From VAZQ01 sp963739385 (GTDB lineage: Bacteria > Pseudomonadota > Alphaproteobacteria > Rhizobiales > Xanthobacteraceae): DNA of 64,000 nucleotides. The notes below the pieces were generated by a model. The model saw nothing but the letters and a program-made list of their open reading frames with translations. It was not told the DNA's origin and searched no databases. The number at the start of each line of letters is the position of its first letter. The first letter of the stretch is position 1. The stretch lies in contig CAVUAI010000011.1 in NCBI GenBank assembly GCA_963739385.1, forward strand, positions 62,001 to 126,000, written 5' to 3'. A program made the translations under genes and the position numbers. Positions 27,414-37,576 of the stretch are shown here, in pieces.

Positions 27414-28547
27414 TCAGGCCGAGCCGGAACGACCCAGGAACTCCTTGACCTTACCGAAGAATCCAGCCGCCTCGGGATGCGTATCCTTGGACGACAGGCG
27501 CTCGAACTCGTTCAGCAATTCACGCTGCCGCTTGGTCAGTTTTTGCGGCGTCTCGACCAGAACCTGAACGTACATGTCACCGGTCTGCTTCGAGCGCAGC
27601 ACCGGCATACCTTTGCCCTGAAGGCGAAAACGCCGCCCGGACTGGGTGCCTTCCGGTACCTTCAGGCGGCTGTTGCTGCCCTCGATGGTCGGCACCTCGA
27701 ATTCGCCGCCGAGCGCGGCGGTCACCATGGAGATCGGTACGCGGCAGTGAAGGTCGGCGCCCTCGCGCTGGAAGAAGGGATGGGAGCCGAGCGAAAGGAA
27801 AATATAGAGGTCGCCGGCGGGCCCGCCGCGCACGCCGGCCTCGCCTTCACCTGCAAGCCGGATGCGGGTCCCGTCCTCCACGCCGGCGGGAATGTTGACG
27901 GACAGGACGCGCTCGCGCGTTACCCGTCCGGACCCGGAGCAGGAAGGGCAGGGATTGTCGATGACCTGCCCGCGCCCCTGACAGCCCGGGCAGGTGCGCT
28001 CGAGCGTGAAGAACCCCTGGGCGTGGCGGATGCGTCCCTGGCCTCCGCAGGTCGGACAGGCGGTGGGTCTGGTCCCGGTCTTGGCGCCCGATCCTGAACA
28101 GGCCTCGCAGGTCACCGAGGTCGGGATACGGATCTGCGCCGCCTTGCCGGAATAGGCTTCCTCCAGGCTGATCTCCATGTTGTAGCGGAGATCAGCACCA
28201 CGCTCGCGGCCGCCACCACGACCGCGCCGGGCGCCGCCCATGCCGAACAGGTCGTCGAAAATATCGGCAAACGCCGAAGCAACGTCGCCGAAGCCTCCGG
28301 CCGGTCCTGCGCCGCCATTGTGCTCGAAGGCGGCGTGGCCGAAGCGGTCATAGGCCGCGCGCTTGTCCGGGTCTTTCAGGATCTCGTAGGCCTCGTTGAT
28401 CTCCTTGAAGCGGACCTCGCAGCTCTTGTCGCCGGGATTGCGATCGGGATGCCACTTCATCGCCAGCTTGCGGAATGCAGCCTTCAACTGCGGATCAGCC
28501 GCAGTGCGCTCGACCTCGAGAACTTCGTAATAGCAGCGTTTGGCCAT
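27414..28547 (-). CDS. dnaJ: Chaperone DnaJ
   Basis: Hsp40 co-chaperone that stimulates DnaK ATPase and binds clients. 377 residues. The J domain (1-70) has the HPD triad in MKWHPDRNPGD. A Gly-rich linker with GGFGDVASAFADIF follows. The zinc region has four repeats: CEACSGSG, CPTCGGQG, CPGCQGRG and CPSCSGSG. The C-terminal substrate domains come last. The ATG at 28547 starts the conserved MAKRCYYEVLEV. It lies downstream of dnaK on the same strand but behind a strong terminator, so it probably has its own promoter or is reached by read-through. Confidence 0.98.
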   Translation of the reverse strand: MAKRCYYEVLEVERTAADPQLKAAFRKLAMKWHPDRNPGDKSCEVRFKEINEAYEILKDPDKRAAYDRFGHAAFEHNGGAGPAGGFGDVASAFADIFDDLFGMGGARRGRGGGRERGADLRYNMEISLEEAYSGKAAQIRIPTSVTCEACSGSGAKTGTRPTACPTCGGQGRIRHAQGFFTLERTCPGCQGRGQVIDNPCPSCSGSGRVTRERVLSVNIPAGVEDGTRIRLAGEGEAGVRGGPAGDLYIFLSLGSHPFFQREGADLHCRVPISMVTAALGGEFEVPTIEGSNSRLKVPEGTQSGRRFRLQGKGMPVLRSKQTGDMYVQVLVETPQKLTKRQRELLNEFERLSSKDTHPEAAGFFGKVKEFLGRSGSA

Positions 28548-28618
28548 GCCCGCGTCCCACCCCGTCATTGCTGCCGTAGCGTCATCGCCGGATCTTACTT
28601 GCTCACTCATGGCGGTTC

Positions 28619-28656
28619 AAAAAACGTACACCCCCGGATCTCAGGATCCGGGGGTG
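28619..28656 (-). terminator. Rho-independent terminator of dnaK
   Basis: A perfect 12-bp stem (CACCCCCGGATC at 28629-28640, its complement at 28645-28656, loop of four bases). Read on the minus strand it is followed by TACGTTTTTT. It begins 45 bases past the dnaK stop. Confidence 0.9.
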
Positions 28657-28700
28657 CTGGTTGGAATAGCGGACGGGCATGGAGTGGCGCCTCGCCGACG

Positions 28701-30638
<1,938 letters not shown>

Positions 30639-30772
30639 GTTCTCGCTTCCTCTTTGCTGCGGCAGGTCGGCCGGGTCCTTTCGGCACCCGAACGGGAGAT
30701 TCCGCGAGACCCGCGGCCCCCCTTGTCCGACCCCCTAAAACTACATCAATGCCGCCCCCTGCGGCGTCTTGG

Positions 30773-30803
30773 CTCATATAGGAGAGCGGGTTTGGGCCGC
30801 AAG
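30773..30803 (-). promoter_or_regulatory. Heat-shock (RpoH) promoter of dnaK
   Basis: On the minus strand, CTTG (30800-30803), 17 bases, then CCTATATGAG (30773-30782). This fits the alphaproteobacterial heat-shock consensus CTTG-N17-CYTATNTNNG at every fixed position. The leader to the dnaK ATG would be roughly 125 bases. Confidence 0.82.
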
Positions 30804-30946
30804 ACATAGGATCACGGATTCGCGAGCGGGGCACCAGCCCCGCACAGGGCCGTTGACATCGCGACCCGATTGCCGCCGACGCCGCGGCAATGCCAGCCGC
30901 ACAACCCCATATTGCCAGGGTGGAGGACCACGGACGGACCAGTGAA

Positions 30947-31579
30947 ATGACGACCTCGCCTTGCGGCCTGCGCGTCGTACCGGGCTATCTCGATCGTCCG
31001 GCCCAGGAGGCACTGCTGGCCGCGCTGCGCGCGGTGCTGGCGCGCGCGCCCGCCTATACCCCGCGGATGCCGCGAAGCGGCAAGCCGCTCTCCGTGCGGA
31101 TGAGCAATTGCGGCCCGCTCGGCTGGGTCACGGATGAAGCCGGCTATCGCTACCAGCCGCTGCATCCGGAAACCGGGGAGCCGTGGCCGCAGATGCCGGC
31201 GATGGTGCTCGACGCCTGGAAGGCGTTGGCGGACTATCCGCACCCGCCGGAAAGTTGCCTGATCAACTACTACGCTGCGGCGGCGAAGATGGGATTGCAC
31301 CAGGACCGTGACGAACGTGATTTCGCAGCACCCGTAGTCTCCCTTTCGCTCGGCGACACCTGTCTGTTCCGGATCGGAGGGACGAAGCGAAGCGACCCGA
31401 CCCGCACCTTGCGCCTTGCCTCCGGCGATGCGTTGGTGCTTGCTGGGGCGGCGCGACTGGCCTTTCACGGCGTGGATCGGATCATGTCCGGCACGTCGAC
31501 CCTGTTGCCGGAGGGCGGGCGCATCAACCTCACCCTGCGGCGGGTGACCGTTCCAGCGGCAGCGGCCAGTGCGGGGTGA
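30947..31579 (+). CDS. alkB: DNA oxidative demethylase AlkB
   Basis: An Fe(II)/2-oxoglutarate dioxygenase that removes alkyl groups from 1-methyladenine and 3-methylcytosine. 210 residues. Iron ligands are in LHQDRDERDF (His-x-Asp, about 127-129) and in AFHGVDRI (His, about 180). The oxoglutarate-binding arginines are in GRINLTLRRV (Arg-x5-Arg). The upstream LINYYAAAAKMG is typical. The ATG at 30947 fits the family; the extension to 30890 does not. It is divergent from dnaK across about 308 bases that hold the dnaK promoter; otherwise that gap contains nothing I recognise. Confidence 0.94.
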   Translation: MTTSPCGLRVVPGYLDRPAQEALLAALRAVLARAPAYTPRMPRSGKPLSVRMSNCGPLGWVTDEAGYRYQPLHPETGEPWPQMPAMVLDAWKALADYPHPPESCLINYYAAAAKMGLHQDRDERDFAAPVVSLSLGDTCLFRIGGTKRSDPTRTLRLASGDALVLAGAARLAFHGVDRIMSGTSTLLPEGGRINLTLRRVTVPAAAASAG

Positions 31580-31688
31580 TTGGAACCCTGCGCGCGCGGC
31601 GACCCATGTCCTGACGCGCAGGCACGGCGCATCTGCACAAGTTAGGCACGGCACATTTGCCGCATTTTTGCTGCTCCATCGCGCTAAC

Positions 31689-32654
31689 ATGACCCTCGCC
31701 ATGATATTCATCCGCTCAGTTCTCGTTGTTCTCGCGCTTGCGCTTGGCGCCCCGCCTGGGCACGCCGCCGAGGCCACCTACCCTCCCGGTTCGCGCATCG
31801 GACTGGTGCCGCCGGGCGCAATGGTCCCCAGCAAGAATTTCTTCGGCTACGAGGACCCTGACAATAACGTGGCCATCATCTTGGTCGCGCTCCCGCCGCA
31901 GGCCTACCCGGATCTGGAAACGTCGGTCACCGCCGACGCGCTCAAGCGGCAAGGTCTCACGCTGGAAGCACGCGAAGCGGTGGCGCTCCCGAGCGGCCAG
32001 GCCTTTCTGGTGATCGGGCGCCAGGAGACCGAGAAGGCAATCGTTCGCAAGTGGATTTTGGTGGCGTCTTCGCCGGCGCTGACGGCGCTCGTCACGGTGC
32101 AGATCCCGGACGCTGCCAGGCCGCTCTATCCTGACGCCGCCATCCGGGACGCGCTCGCCACAGTGGCCGTCCGTGTCTCCGTTCCGATGGACGAGCAGCT
32201 CGGCCTCGTTCCATTCAAGGTCGGCGAGCTCGCGGGATTTCGGATCGGGGGGGTCCTCCCCGGACGCGCGGTGGTCTTGAGCGACGGCCCCGCGAACCTG
32301 CCGGGATCGCCGGACGTGACGATCGAGCCCCACATCGTCGTTGCCGTCGCGCCGGGCGGACCGACGCAGAGCGGGGAGCGCGACGCCTTCGCACGCGACG
32401 TCTTCGCGACCGTGCCCAACCTGAAAGAGATACGCGTCACGACGTCTGAATCCCTGCGACTGGGCGGCCAGCAGGGCCACCAGATCATCGCCACTGCCAA
32501 GGACGCTGCCGGCACCTCCCCATTGACGGTGGTGCAGTGGCTTCGCTTCGGCAGCGGCGCCTTCCTGCAAATGGTCGGGATCGCGCGAACGGAGGCCTGG
32601 AAGGGCGCCTATCCTCGCTTCCGCTTGGTCCGTGACGGCATTGATGCGCGGTAG
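31689..32654 (+). CDS. Secreted protein of unknown function
   Basis: About 321 residues with a clear signal peptide (MIFIRSVLVVLALALGAPPGHAA, cleavage after HAA). The mature part begins YPPGSRIGLVPPGAMVPSKN and contains FFGYEDPDNNVAIILVALPP, then alternating strands and helices. This pattern resembles the alpha-beta fold of PsbP/DUF1795-like periplasmic proteins, but I do not recognise a defined family. ATGs at 31689 and 31701 are both possible. It follows alkB by 109 bases on the same strand. Confidence 0.7.
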   Translation: MTLAMIFIRSVLVVLALALGAPPGHAAEATYPPGSRIGLVPPGAMVPSKNFFGYEDPDNNVAIILVALPPQAYPDLETSVTADALKRQGLTLEAREAVALPSGQAFLVIGRQETEKAIVRKWILVASSPALTALVTVQIPDAARPLYPDAAIRDALATVAVRVSVPMDEQLGLVPFKVGELAGFRIGGVLPGRAVVLSDGPANLPGSPDVTIEPHIVVAVAPGGPTQSGERDAFARDVFATVPNLKEIRVTTSESLRLGGQQGHQIIATAKDAAGTSPLTVVQWLRFGSGAFLQMVGIARTEAWKGAYPRFRLVRDGIDAR

Positions 32655-32697
32655 TGACGGCCGGTCCGGCATACCGGACCCGGAGATGAGCCGCCGG

Positions 32698-33843
32698 TCA
32701 CTGCCAGAATTCCCGTGAGGCAATCCGGGCGCCTTCGGTCAGCGCCGCAAGCTTCGCCCACACCACATCGGGGTCGACCGCGGCCTGCCCAACCCAGGTG
32801 CCATAACCGCAATCGCTGCCGGCGACGACGTTTTCGCGGCCGACAAGGCGGGCATAGCGCCCGATGCGCTGGGCGATCAGTTCCGGATGCTCGATGAAGT
32901 TGGACTTGGATTCGATGACGCCGGGAATGAGCACCTTGCCGGCGGGCAGCTTGATGCGCTCGAACAGCGTCCACTCATGCCCGTGGCGGGGATTGGCAGC
33001 CTCGAACGAGATCGCACTCGGCCGCGCCGCGAACACGATGTCGATGATGTCGGCGAGCGGTACGTCGAAATGGTGCGGGCCTTCATAGTTGCCCCAGCAC
33101 AGATGCATGCGCAGGCGCTCCGGCGGGATGTTGGCAAGCGCGTGGTTGAGCGCCTCGACATGCATTGCGGCCCGCTTGCGGAATTCCGCCAGAGTGAGCG
33201 CGGCATATTGGATGTGCCGGCCCATGGCGAGGTCGGGGCAATCGATCTGCAGCACGATGCCGGCGGCGGCCACGGTCTCATATTCGTGGCGCATCGCCTC
33301 GGCGATGGCGAACAGGTACGCCTCCTGATCGGCGTAGTGGTCGTTGCGGAAAAACAGCGAGACAACGCCGGGCGAAGCCGCGCTCATGAATGCATCGCGT
33401 CCGCCCACGGCGGCGAGCGCGGCCTGGAGATTGTCGACGTCTATCCGCGCCGCCCCGGGGTCATGCACGGAGATTGCAGCATTGCAGGCCGGCGTCTTTC
33501 GACGCGACCGACCGGGATCGCCGAAGACGCGCTTGGCCAGGTTGGGAAAATCGGCGAGATCCTGGTACACGAAGGTGTTGCCGGTGCCGCCAAAGCCGGC
33601 GAGCCGGTCCTTGACGTAGGTGGCATAGCTCGGCTTCGACATCTCGCCGTCGTTGACGAGATCGATGCCGGCATCGATCTGCTTCTTCACCACCTCGGCT
33701 ACGGCCCGTTGCACGTGCGCCGCCAGCGCCGCGCCCTCGACCGGCACGCCTTCTTCCCTGGCATACATCAGGCGGATGAGATCGTCGGGACGCGGCAAGC
33801 TGCCGGTATGCGTCGTGAGAAAGCGGTCCGTGCTGCGCATCAT
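32698..33843 (-). CDS. Cobalamin-independent methionine synthase-like (MetE C-domain) protein
   Basis: About 381 residues corresponding to the C-terminal catalytic barrel of MetE without its N-domain. All zinc ligands are visible: His-x-Cys in RLRMHLCWGNYEG (about 247-249), Glu in AISFEAANPRHGHEW (about 281), and Cys in VVAGSDCGYGTW (about 348). The N-terminus TTHTGSLPRPDDLIRLM matches the family. The lone barrel can be a methyltransferase for homocysteine or another thiol; the methyl donor is unknown. Tandem ATGs at 33843 and 33840 follow a GGGGTGG sequence. It is convergent with the secreted-protein gene. Confidence 0.85.
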   Translation of the reverse strand: MMRSTDRFLTTHTGSLPRPDDLIRLMYAREEGVPVEGAALAAHVQRAVAEVVKKQIDAGIDLVNDGEMSKPSYATYVKDRLAGFGGTGNTFVYQDLADFPNLAKRVFGDPGRSRRKTPACNAAISVHDPGAARIDVDNLQAALAAVGGRDAFMSAASPGVVSLFFRNDHYADQEAYLFAIAEAMRHEYETVAAAGIVLQIDCPDLAMGRHIQYAALTLAEFRKRAAMHVEALNHALANIPPERLRMHLCWGNYEGPHHFDVPLADIIDIVFAARPSAISFEAANPRHGHEWTLFERIKLPAGKVLIPGVIESKSNFIEHPELIAQRIGRYARLVGRENVVAGSDCGYGTWVGQAAVDPDVVWAKLAALTEGARIASREFWQ

Positions 33844-33962
33844 CCACCCCAATGACCTTCGGGTCCGGGGCGCAGACGAACATCCGCTCGCCGGATACAG
33901 GGAGTGATACCCGCGGCGCGGCGACCCGATCGTTCCAGTCTATAGCGGATGCAATAACGGCG

Positions 33963-34592
33963 TCAGCCGGCGCCGTGGGGACCGCGCGATGGTGAGCCCG
34001 CATTGTCGTTGGCCGGCGCTTCCGATGCCGGCTTGGGGCCACCTTTGGCGACGGCGACCAGCGCGGGGCGCAACACGCGCTCGCCGATCATGTAGCCGGG
34101 CTGCACGACCTGGGCGACGGTGCCGGCGGGGCGGGACGCATCGGGCAACTCAAACATCGCCTGATGCACATTGGGATCGAACTTCTCACCCAGCGGCTCG
34201 AACTTCTTGACGCCGTGCTTTTCCAGCACCTTCAAAAGCTCGCGCTCGGTCAATTCGACGCCGTCGAGCAGCGCCTTGGTTCCGGCATCGGCCTTTTCAC
34301 GCAATTCGGCATCGAGCGCGCCGAGCGCACGGTCCATGTTGTCGGCGACCGCGACAATGTCGCGCGCGAAGTTGGAGATGCCATAGGCCCGCGTATCGGC
34401 GATCTCGCGGTCGGTCCGCCGCCGCAGGTTCTCCATCTCGGCGAGCACGCGCAGGAGCTTGTCCTTGTACTCGGCGGCGACCTGGGCGTGGTCGGTCGGA
34501 TCGATCGTGTTCTGCCCCGTCCGCTGGCCGAATTCGTCGATATCGGGCTCGGCGGCCGTATCGACGGACGGGCGCGCATTCGGATCCGTCAT
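33963..34592 (-). CDS. grpE: Nucleotide exchange factor GrpE
   Basis: Exchanges ADP for ATP on DnaK. 209 residues. The long N-terminal helix includes EYKDKLLRVLAEMENLRRRTDRE, followed by SNFARDIVAVADNMDRAL. The beta domain has FDPNVHQAMFELPD and GYMIGERVLRPALVAVAKGG. A variable Ala/Pro/Gly-rich tail ends the protein. It lies 90 bases downstream of hrcA on the same strand and has its own likely heat-shock promoter in that gap. The ATG at 34592 gives the conserved start; the extension to 34655 runs through the promoter. Confidence 0.97.
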   Translation of the reverse strand: MTDPNARPSVDTAAEPDIDEFGQRTGQNTIDPTDHAQVAAEYKDKLLRVLAEMENLRRRTDREIADTRAYGISNFARDIVAVADNMDRALGALDAELREKADAGTKALLDGVELTERELLKVLEKHGVKKFEPLGEKFDPNVHQAMFELPDASRPAGTVAQVVQPGYMIGERVLRPALVAVAKGGPKPASEAPANDNAGSPSRGPHGAG

Positions 34593-34624
34593 CACATGGT
34601 TCCCATTTGCCGTTCGGGTCGCCC

Positions 34625-34656
34625 CGGATATCAGCGCTCGCGCGCAAAAAATCAAG
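34625..34656 (-). promoter_or_regulatory. Probable heat-shock (RpoH) promoter of grpE
   Basis: On the minus strand, CTTG (34653-34656), 18 bases, then CTGATATCCG (34625-34634). It matches the CTTG...CYTATNTNNG pattern with one mismatch (G for T) and one extra spacer base. It sits between the hrcA stop and the grpE start. Confidence 0.55.
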
Positions 34657-34682
34657 CCAGCGCAAGCAGTGATCGGACGCCC

Positions 34683-35759
34683 TTACCCCCCGATCAGCCT
34701 GCTCACGACTTTGGCGGTGTAGTCCACCATGGGGATCACCCGCGCATAGTTGAGCCGGGTCGGGCCGATGACGCCGATGACCCCGACGATGCTGCCCGCA
34801 CCGTCCCGATAGGGCGCGACGATGGTCGAGGAGCCCGAGAGCGAGAACAGCTTGTTCTCGGAACCGATGAAGATGCGGGCGCCATCGGCGCGCTCGGCCC
34901 GGCCGAGAAGATCGACCAGGCCGCGCTTGGTCTCGAGATCGTCGAACAGAAGCCGCACGCGCTCGAGGTCCTCGAGCGCTCGGAGGTCGTCGAGCAGGTG
35001 CGCGGCCCCGCGCACGATCAGCTTGCGCTCGTCGCTCTCTCCACCGGACCAGCTCGCGAGCCCGGCGGCGACGATCTTCTGCGTGAGCTGATCAAGCTCT
35101 TCCTTGCCCGCTTGCAGCGCCTTCTCGAGCTCGGTCTTGGCCTCGGCGAGGGTGAGGCCCCGCACATGGGCATTGAGGAAGTTCGACGCCTCGATCAGAG
35201 CCGACACCGGCAGACCGAGCGGAACATTGATAATACGATTCTCGACCTGCCCGTCCTCCGCGACCAGGACGACCAGCGCGCGCTCGGGCTCCAGCCGCAC
35301 GAATTCGATGTGCTTGAGGCGCACGTTCGATTTCGCCGCCAGCACGACGCCGGCGGCGCGCGTAAGGCCGGACAGCATGCCGGAGGCTTCGCTCAGGACG
35401 CCTTCCATGGAGCGGCCGGCGGCGGCGACCTTGGCCTCCATCTCGCGCCGGTCGGCTTCGCCGAGATCGCCGATCTCCATCAGCGCGTCCACGAAGAAGC
35501 GCAGTCCCGTCTCCGTCGGCAGCCGGCCGGCCGAGGTATGGGGCGCATAGATCAGTCCGAGCTGCTCCAGGTCCGACATCACGTTGCGGACCGAGGCGGG
35601 TGAAAGCGGCGTGGTGATCAGGCGCGAGATGTTGCGCGAGCCGACGGGCTCGCCGGTGGCGAGATAGCTCTCCACGATCTGCCGAAAAATGTCGCGCGAG
35701 CGCTCACTGAGCTGAGCGAGGCTCACCTGTGTCGCGCCGATCGGAACGTCCTGAGCCAA
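34683..35759 (-). CDS. hrcA: Heat-inducible transcription repressor HrcA
   Basis: Represses heat-shock genes by binding CIRCE operators. 358 residues. The N-terminal winged helix (about 15-95) contains ERSRDIFRQIVESYLATGEP and PLSPASVRNVMSDLEQLGL, followed by YAPHTSAGRLPTETGLRFFVD. The GAF-like inserted dimerisation domain and conserved C-terminus (SLSGSSTIVAPYR... IGVIGPTRLNYARVIPMVDY) follow. The start appears to be TTG at 35757-35759 after GGAGGGA; the next residues fit relatives. No CIRCE inverted repeat is visible near hrcA, grpE or dnaK here, so its targets are probably elsewhere, such as groESL. Confidence 0.96.
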   Translation of the reverse strand: MAQDVPIGATQVSLAQLSERSRDIFRQIVESYLATGEPVGSRNISRLITTPLSPASVRNVMSDLEQLGLIYAPHTSAGRLPTETGLRFFVDALMEIGDLGEADRREMEAKVAAAGRSMEGVLSEASGMLSGLTRAAGVVLAAKSNVRLKHIEFVRLEPERALVVLVAEDGQVENRIINVPLGLPVSALIEASNFLNAHVRGLTLAEAKTELEKALQAGKEELDQLTQKIVAAGLASWSGGESDERKLIVRGAAHLLDDLRALEDLERVRLLFDDLETKRGLVDLLGRAERADGARIFIGSENKLFSLSGSSTIVAPYRDGAGSIVGVIGVIGPTRLNYARVIPMVDYTAKVVSRLIGG

Positions 35760-35890
35760 TAGTCCCTCCGTTCCACCGCAGCAGAATTGTCCATTCCGGC
35801 TGCGAAGCGCAAGCCTGCACGCCCTTTGCCCCGTTTGCCCGCGCTGTTAGCCTGCGGGACAAGACAAAGCTCAGCGCGGGAGGATCCGGA

Positions 35891-36538
35891 ATGACGACGT
35901 TGCATGCGTTTCTCGTTGCGGCAATCGCCGCGGCCGGCCTGGTCTCGGGCCCGTGCGCGGACGCGCAGGGCCAGACCGTCATCGAGGAGTGGGCCAACGC
36001 CAAGCTTCCCGCCCCGCCCGCGCTCAAACCGGCCACGATCGTGCCCAACGAAACGGCCGTGCTGGTGATGGACTTCACCAACCAGACCTGCACCAATGAG
36101 CGCCGTCCACGCTGCGCGCGCTCGGTACCGAAAGTGCTCGAATTGGTGACGCAGGCACGCGCCAAGGGCGCGCACATCATCTACAGCGTGGCGGTGCCGG
36201 GCTCGGTTGCAACCGACATTCTCAAGGAGCTGACGCCGGCGGCGGGCGAGCCGGTCCTGCCGCCGCTCGGGCCGGACAAGTTCATCGGCAGCGACCTCGA
36301 GAAGACGCTCAAGGACAGGGGCATCAAGACGGTGGTAGCGATGGGCACGCAGGCCCAGACCTCGGTGTTGCACACCGCCGGCGCGGCGGCGCTGCGGGGC
36401 TTCAAGGTCATCGTGCCGGTCGACGGCATGTCCGCCGACGACGTGTTTCCCGAGCTCTACACTGCCTGGCACCTCGCAACGGCTGCACGCATCAGCCCGC
36501 AGGTGACGTTGACCAAATTCGACCTGATCGGGTTCTGA
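35891..36538 (+). CDS. Isochorismatase-fold protein, exported, lacking the catalytic Cys
   Basis: About 215 residues with a signal peptide (FLVAAIAAAGLVSGPCADAQG) and an isochorismatase-like hydrolase fold. Asp is present in AVLVMDFTNQTC and Lys in GPDKFIGSDLEK. The nucleophile segment reads VVAMGTQAQTSVLHTAG, with Ser where the family has Cys. EntB/PhzD-type isochorismatases also lack this Cys, so loss does not prove inactivity. GGGAGGA lies ahead of the ATG. It lies one base from the convergent amidohydrolase gene. Periplasmic location plus neighbours suggest a catabolic or scavenging role; the substrate is unknown. Confidence 0.82.
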   Translation: MTTLHAFLVAAIAAAGLVSGPCADAQGQTVIEEWANAKLPAPPALKPATIVPNETAVLVMDFTNQTCTNERRPRCARSVPKVLELVTQARAKGAHIIYSVAVPGSVATDILKELTPAAGEPVLPPLGPDKFIGSDLEKTLKDRGIKTVVAMGTQAQTSVLHTAGAAALRGFKVIVPVDGMSADDVFPELYTAWHLATAARISPQVTLTKFDLIGF

Positions 36539-37429
36539 TTACCCCTGGTCCGGGAATCCGTAGAGCTGCCGGGGATTGGTGACCAGGATGCGATGCCGGA
36601 TCGCGGCATCCGGCGTCCACTCGAACATCAGATCGAGCAGGTGACCCACATCCGGCATGTCACCGTCCATGCGCGGATGCGGCCAATCCCCTCCCCACAC
36701 CAGCCGGTCGGGGTTTTCGGCGACCAACGCCTGATGGAACATCCGCGCATCCGGATAGTCCGGCGCCCGGCGGCTGATGCGATGCGCCCCTGACAGTTTC
36801 ACCCAGCAGTCGCCGGCGCCGACCAGGCGCAGCAGGCTTTGAAATCCGGCGGTGGTCGTACCAGCACTCGCGTCGCTGCGTCCCATGTGGTCGATCACCA
36901 CTGGCAGTGCGAGCGATTTCAGCTCGGCGATGGTATCGGGCAGATCCTTCACGTCGATCCAGAGCTGCAGGTGCCAGCCGAGCTCCCGCATCAGCGGCGC
37001 CAGCGCGTGCGCCGCACGAAGCGGCACTCCGCCGCGGTAGTGCAATTGCCCATCGCGGAAGAAATGATTGAACCGCAGTCCGCGCACGCCGAGTGTGTGC
37101 CAGTGCCGAAGCTCCGCCGCCGGCACGTGCTCGTCGGCGACTGCGACCCCGCGTAACCGGTCGGGCTGCCGTGCGAGCGCATCAAGCATGGCCGAATTGT
37201 CGGACCCGTGCGCGCTTCCTTGCACCAGAACCCCGCGGGCAAAACCCAGCGTGTCGAGCATGGCGAGATAGCTTTTGAGCGGCGCATCAGGCGGGGTGTA
37301 GCTGCGGTCGGCCGCATAGGGGAAACGCTCGGCCGGCCCGAACACATGCGCGTGGGTGTCGCAGGCACCAGGCGGCAGAGGGACCTTGGGCCGGCTCGGA
37401 GGGCGCGGCGCGGGACACATCGGGATCAT
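36539..37429 (-). CDS. Amidohydrolase, 2-pyrone-4,6-dicarboxylate lactonase-like
   Basis: A 296-residue TIM-barrel hydrolase of the amidohydrolase-2 group. The metal/active-site strand-1 motif is CDTHAHVFGPAERFPY (His-x-His, about 25-27), followed by RSYTPPDAPL. Later come GVRGLRFNHFF, LPVVIDHMGRSD and LVWGGDWPHPR, with Asp at strand 8. These match LigI-type PDC lactonases of lignin-aromatic degradation. No other protocatechuate or PDC genes are adjacent except a Bug receptor on the opposite strand. ATGs at 37429 and 37420 are both possible. Confidence 0.85.
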   Translation of the reverse strand: MIPMCPAPRPPSRPKVPLPPGACDTHAHVFGPAERFPYAADRSYTPPDAPLKSYLAMLDTLGFARGVLVQGSAHGSDNSAMLDALARQPDRLRGVAVADEHVPAAELRHWHTLGVRGLRFNHFFRDGQLHYRGGVPLRAAHALAPLMRELGWHLQLWIDVKDLPDTIAELKSLALPVVIDHMGRSDASAGTTTAGFQSLLRLVGAGDCWVKLSGAHRISRRAPDYPDARMFHQALVAENPDRLVWGGDWPHPRMDGDMPDVGHLLDLMFEWTPDAAIRHRILVTNPRQLYGFPDQG

Positions 37430-37576
37430 GCGCGGGCTTTCAGTACGACGAACCTGCCGAGTCGTCCAAATCTGCTATCCTCCGGCGAAACGGGTCAAGA
37501 CGATGCTGGCGGTGCGCGCCGCCACGCCATCGCACCGTGACAGGGAAGGACGACGTACGAGCCGGGAGGCACATGC

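Noticed and set aside
34683..35890. A CIRCE operator near hrcA
   Set aside because: No TTAGCACTC-N9-GAGTGCTAA-like repeat is present upstream of hrcA, grpE or dnaK.
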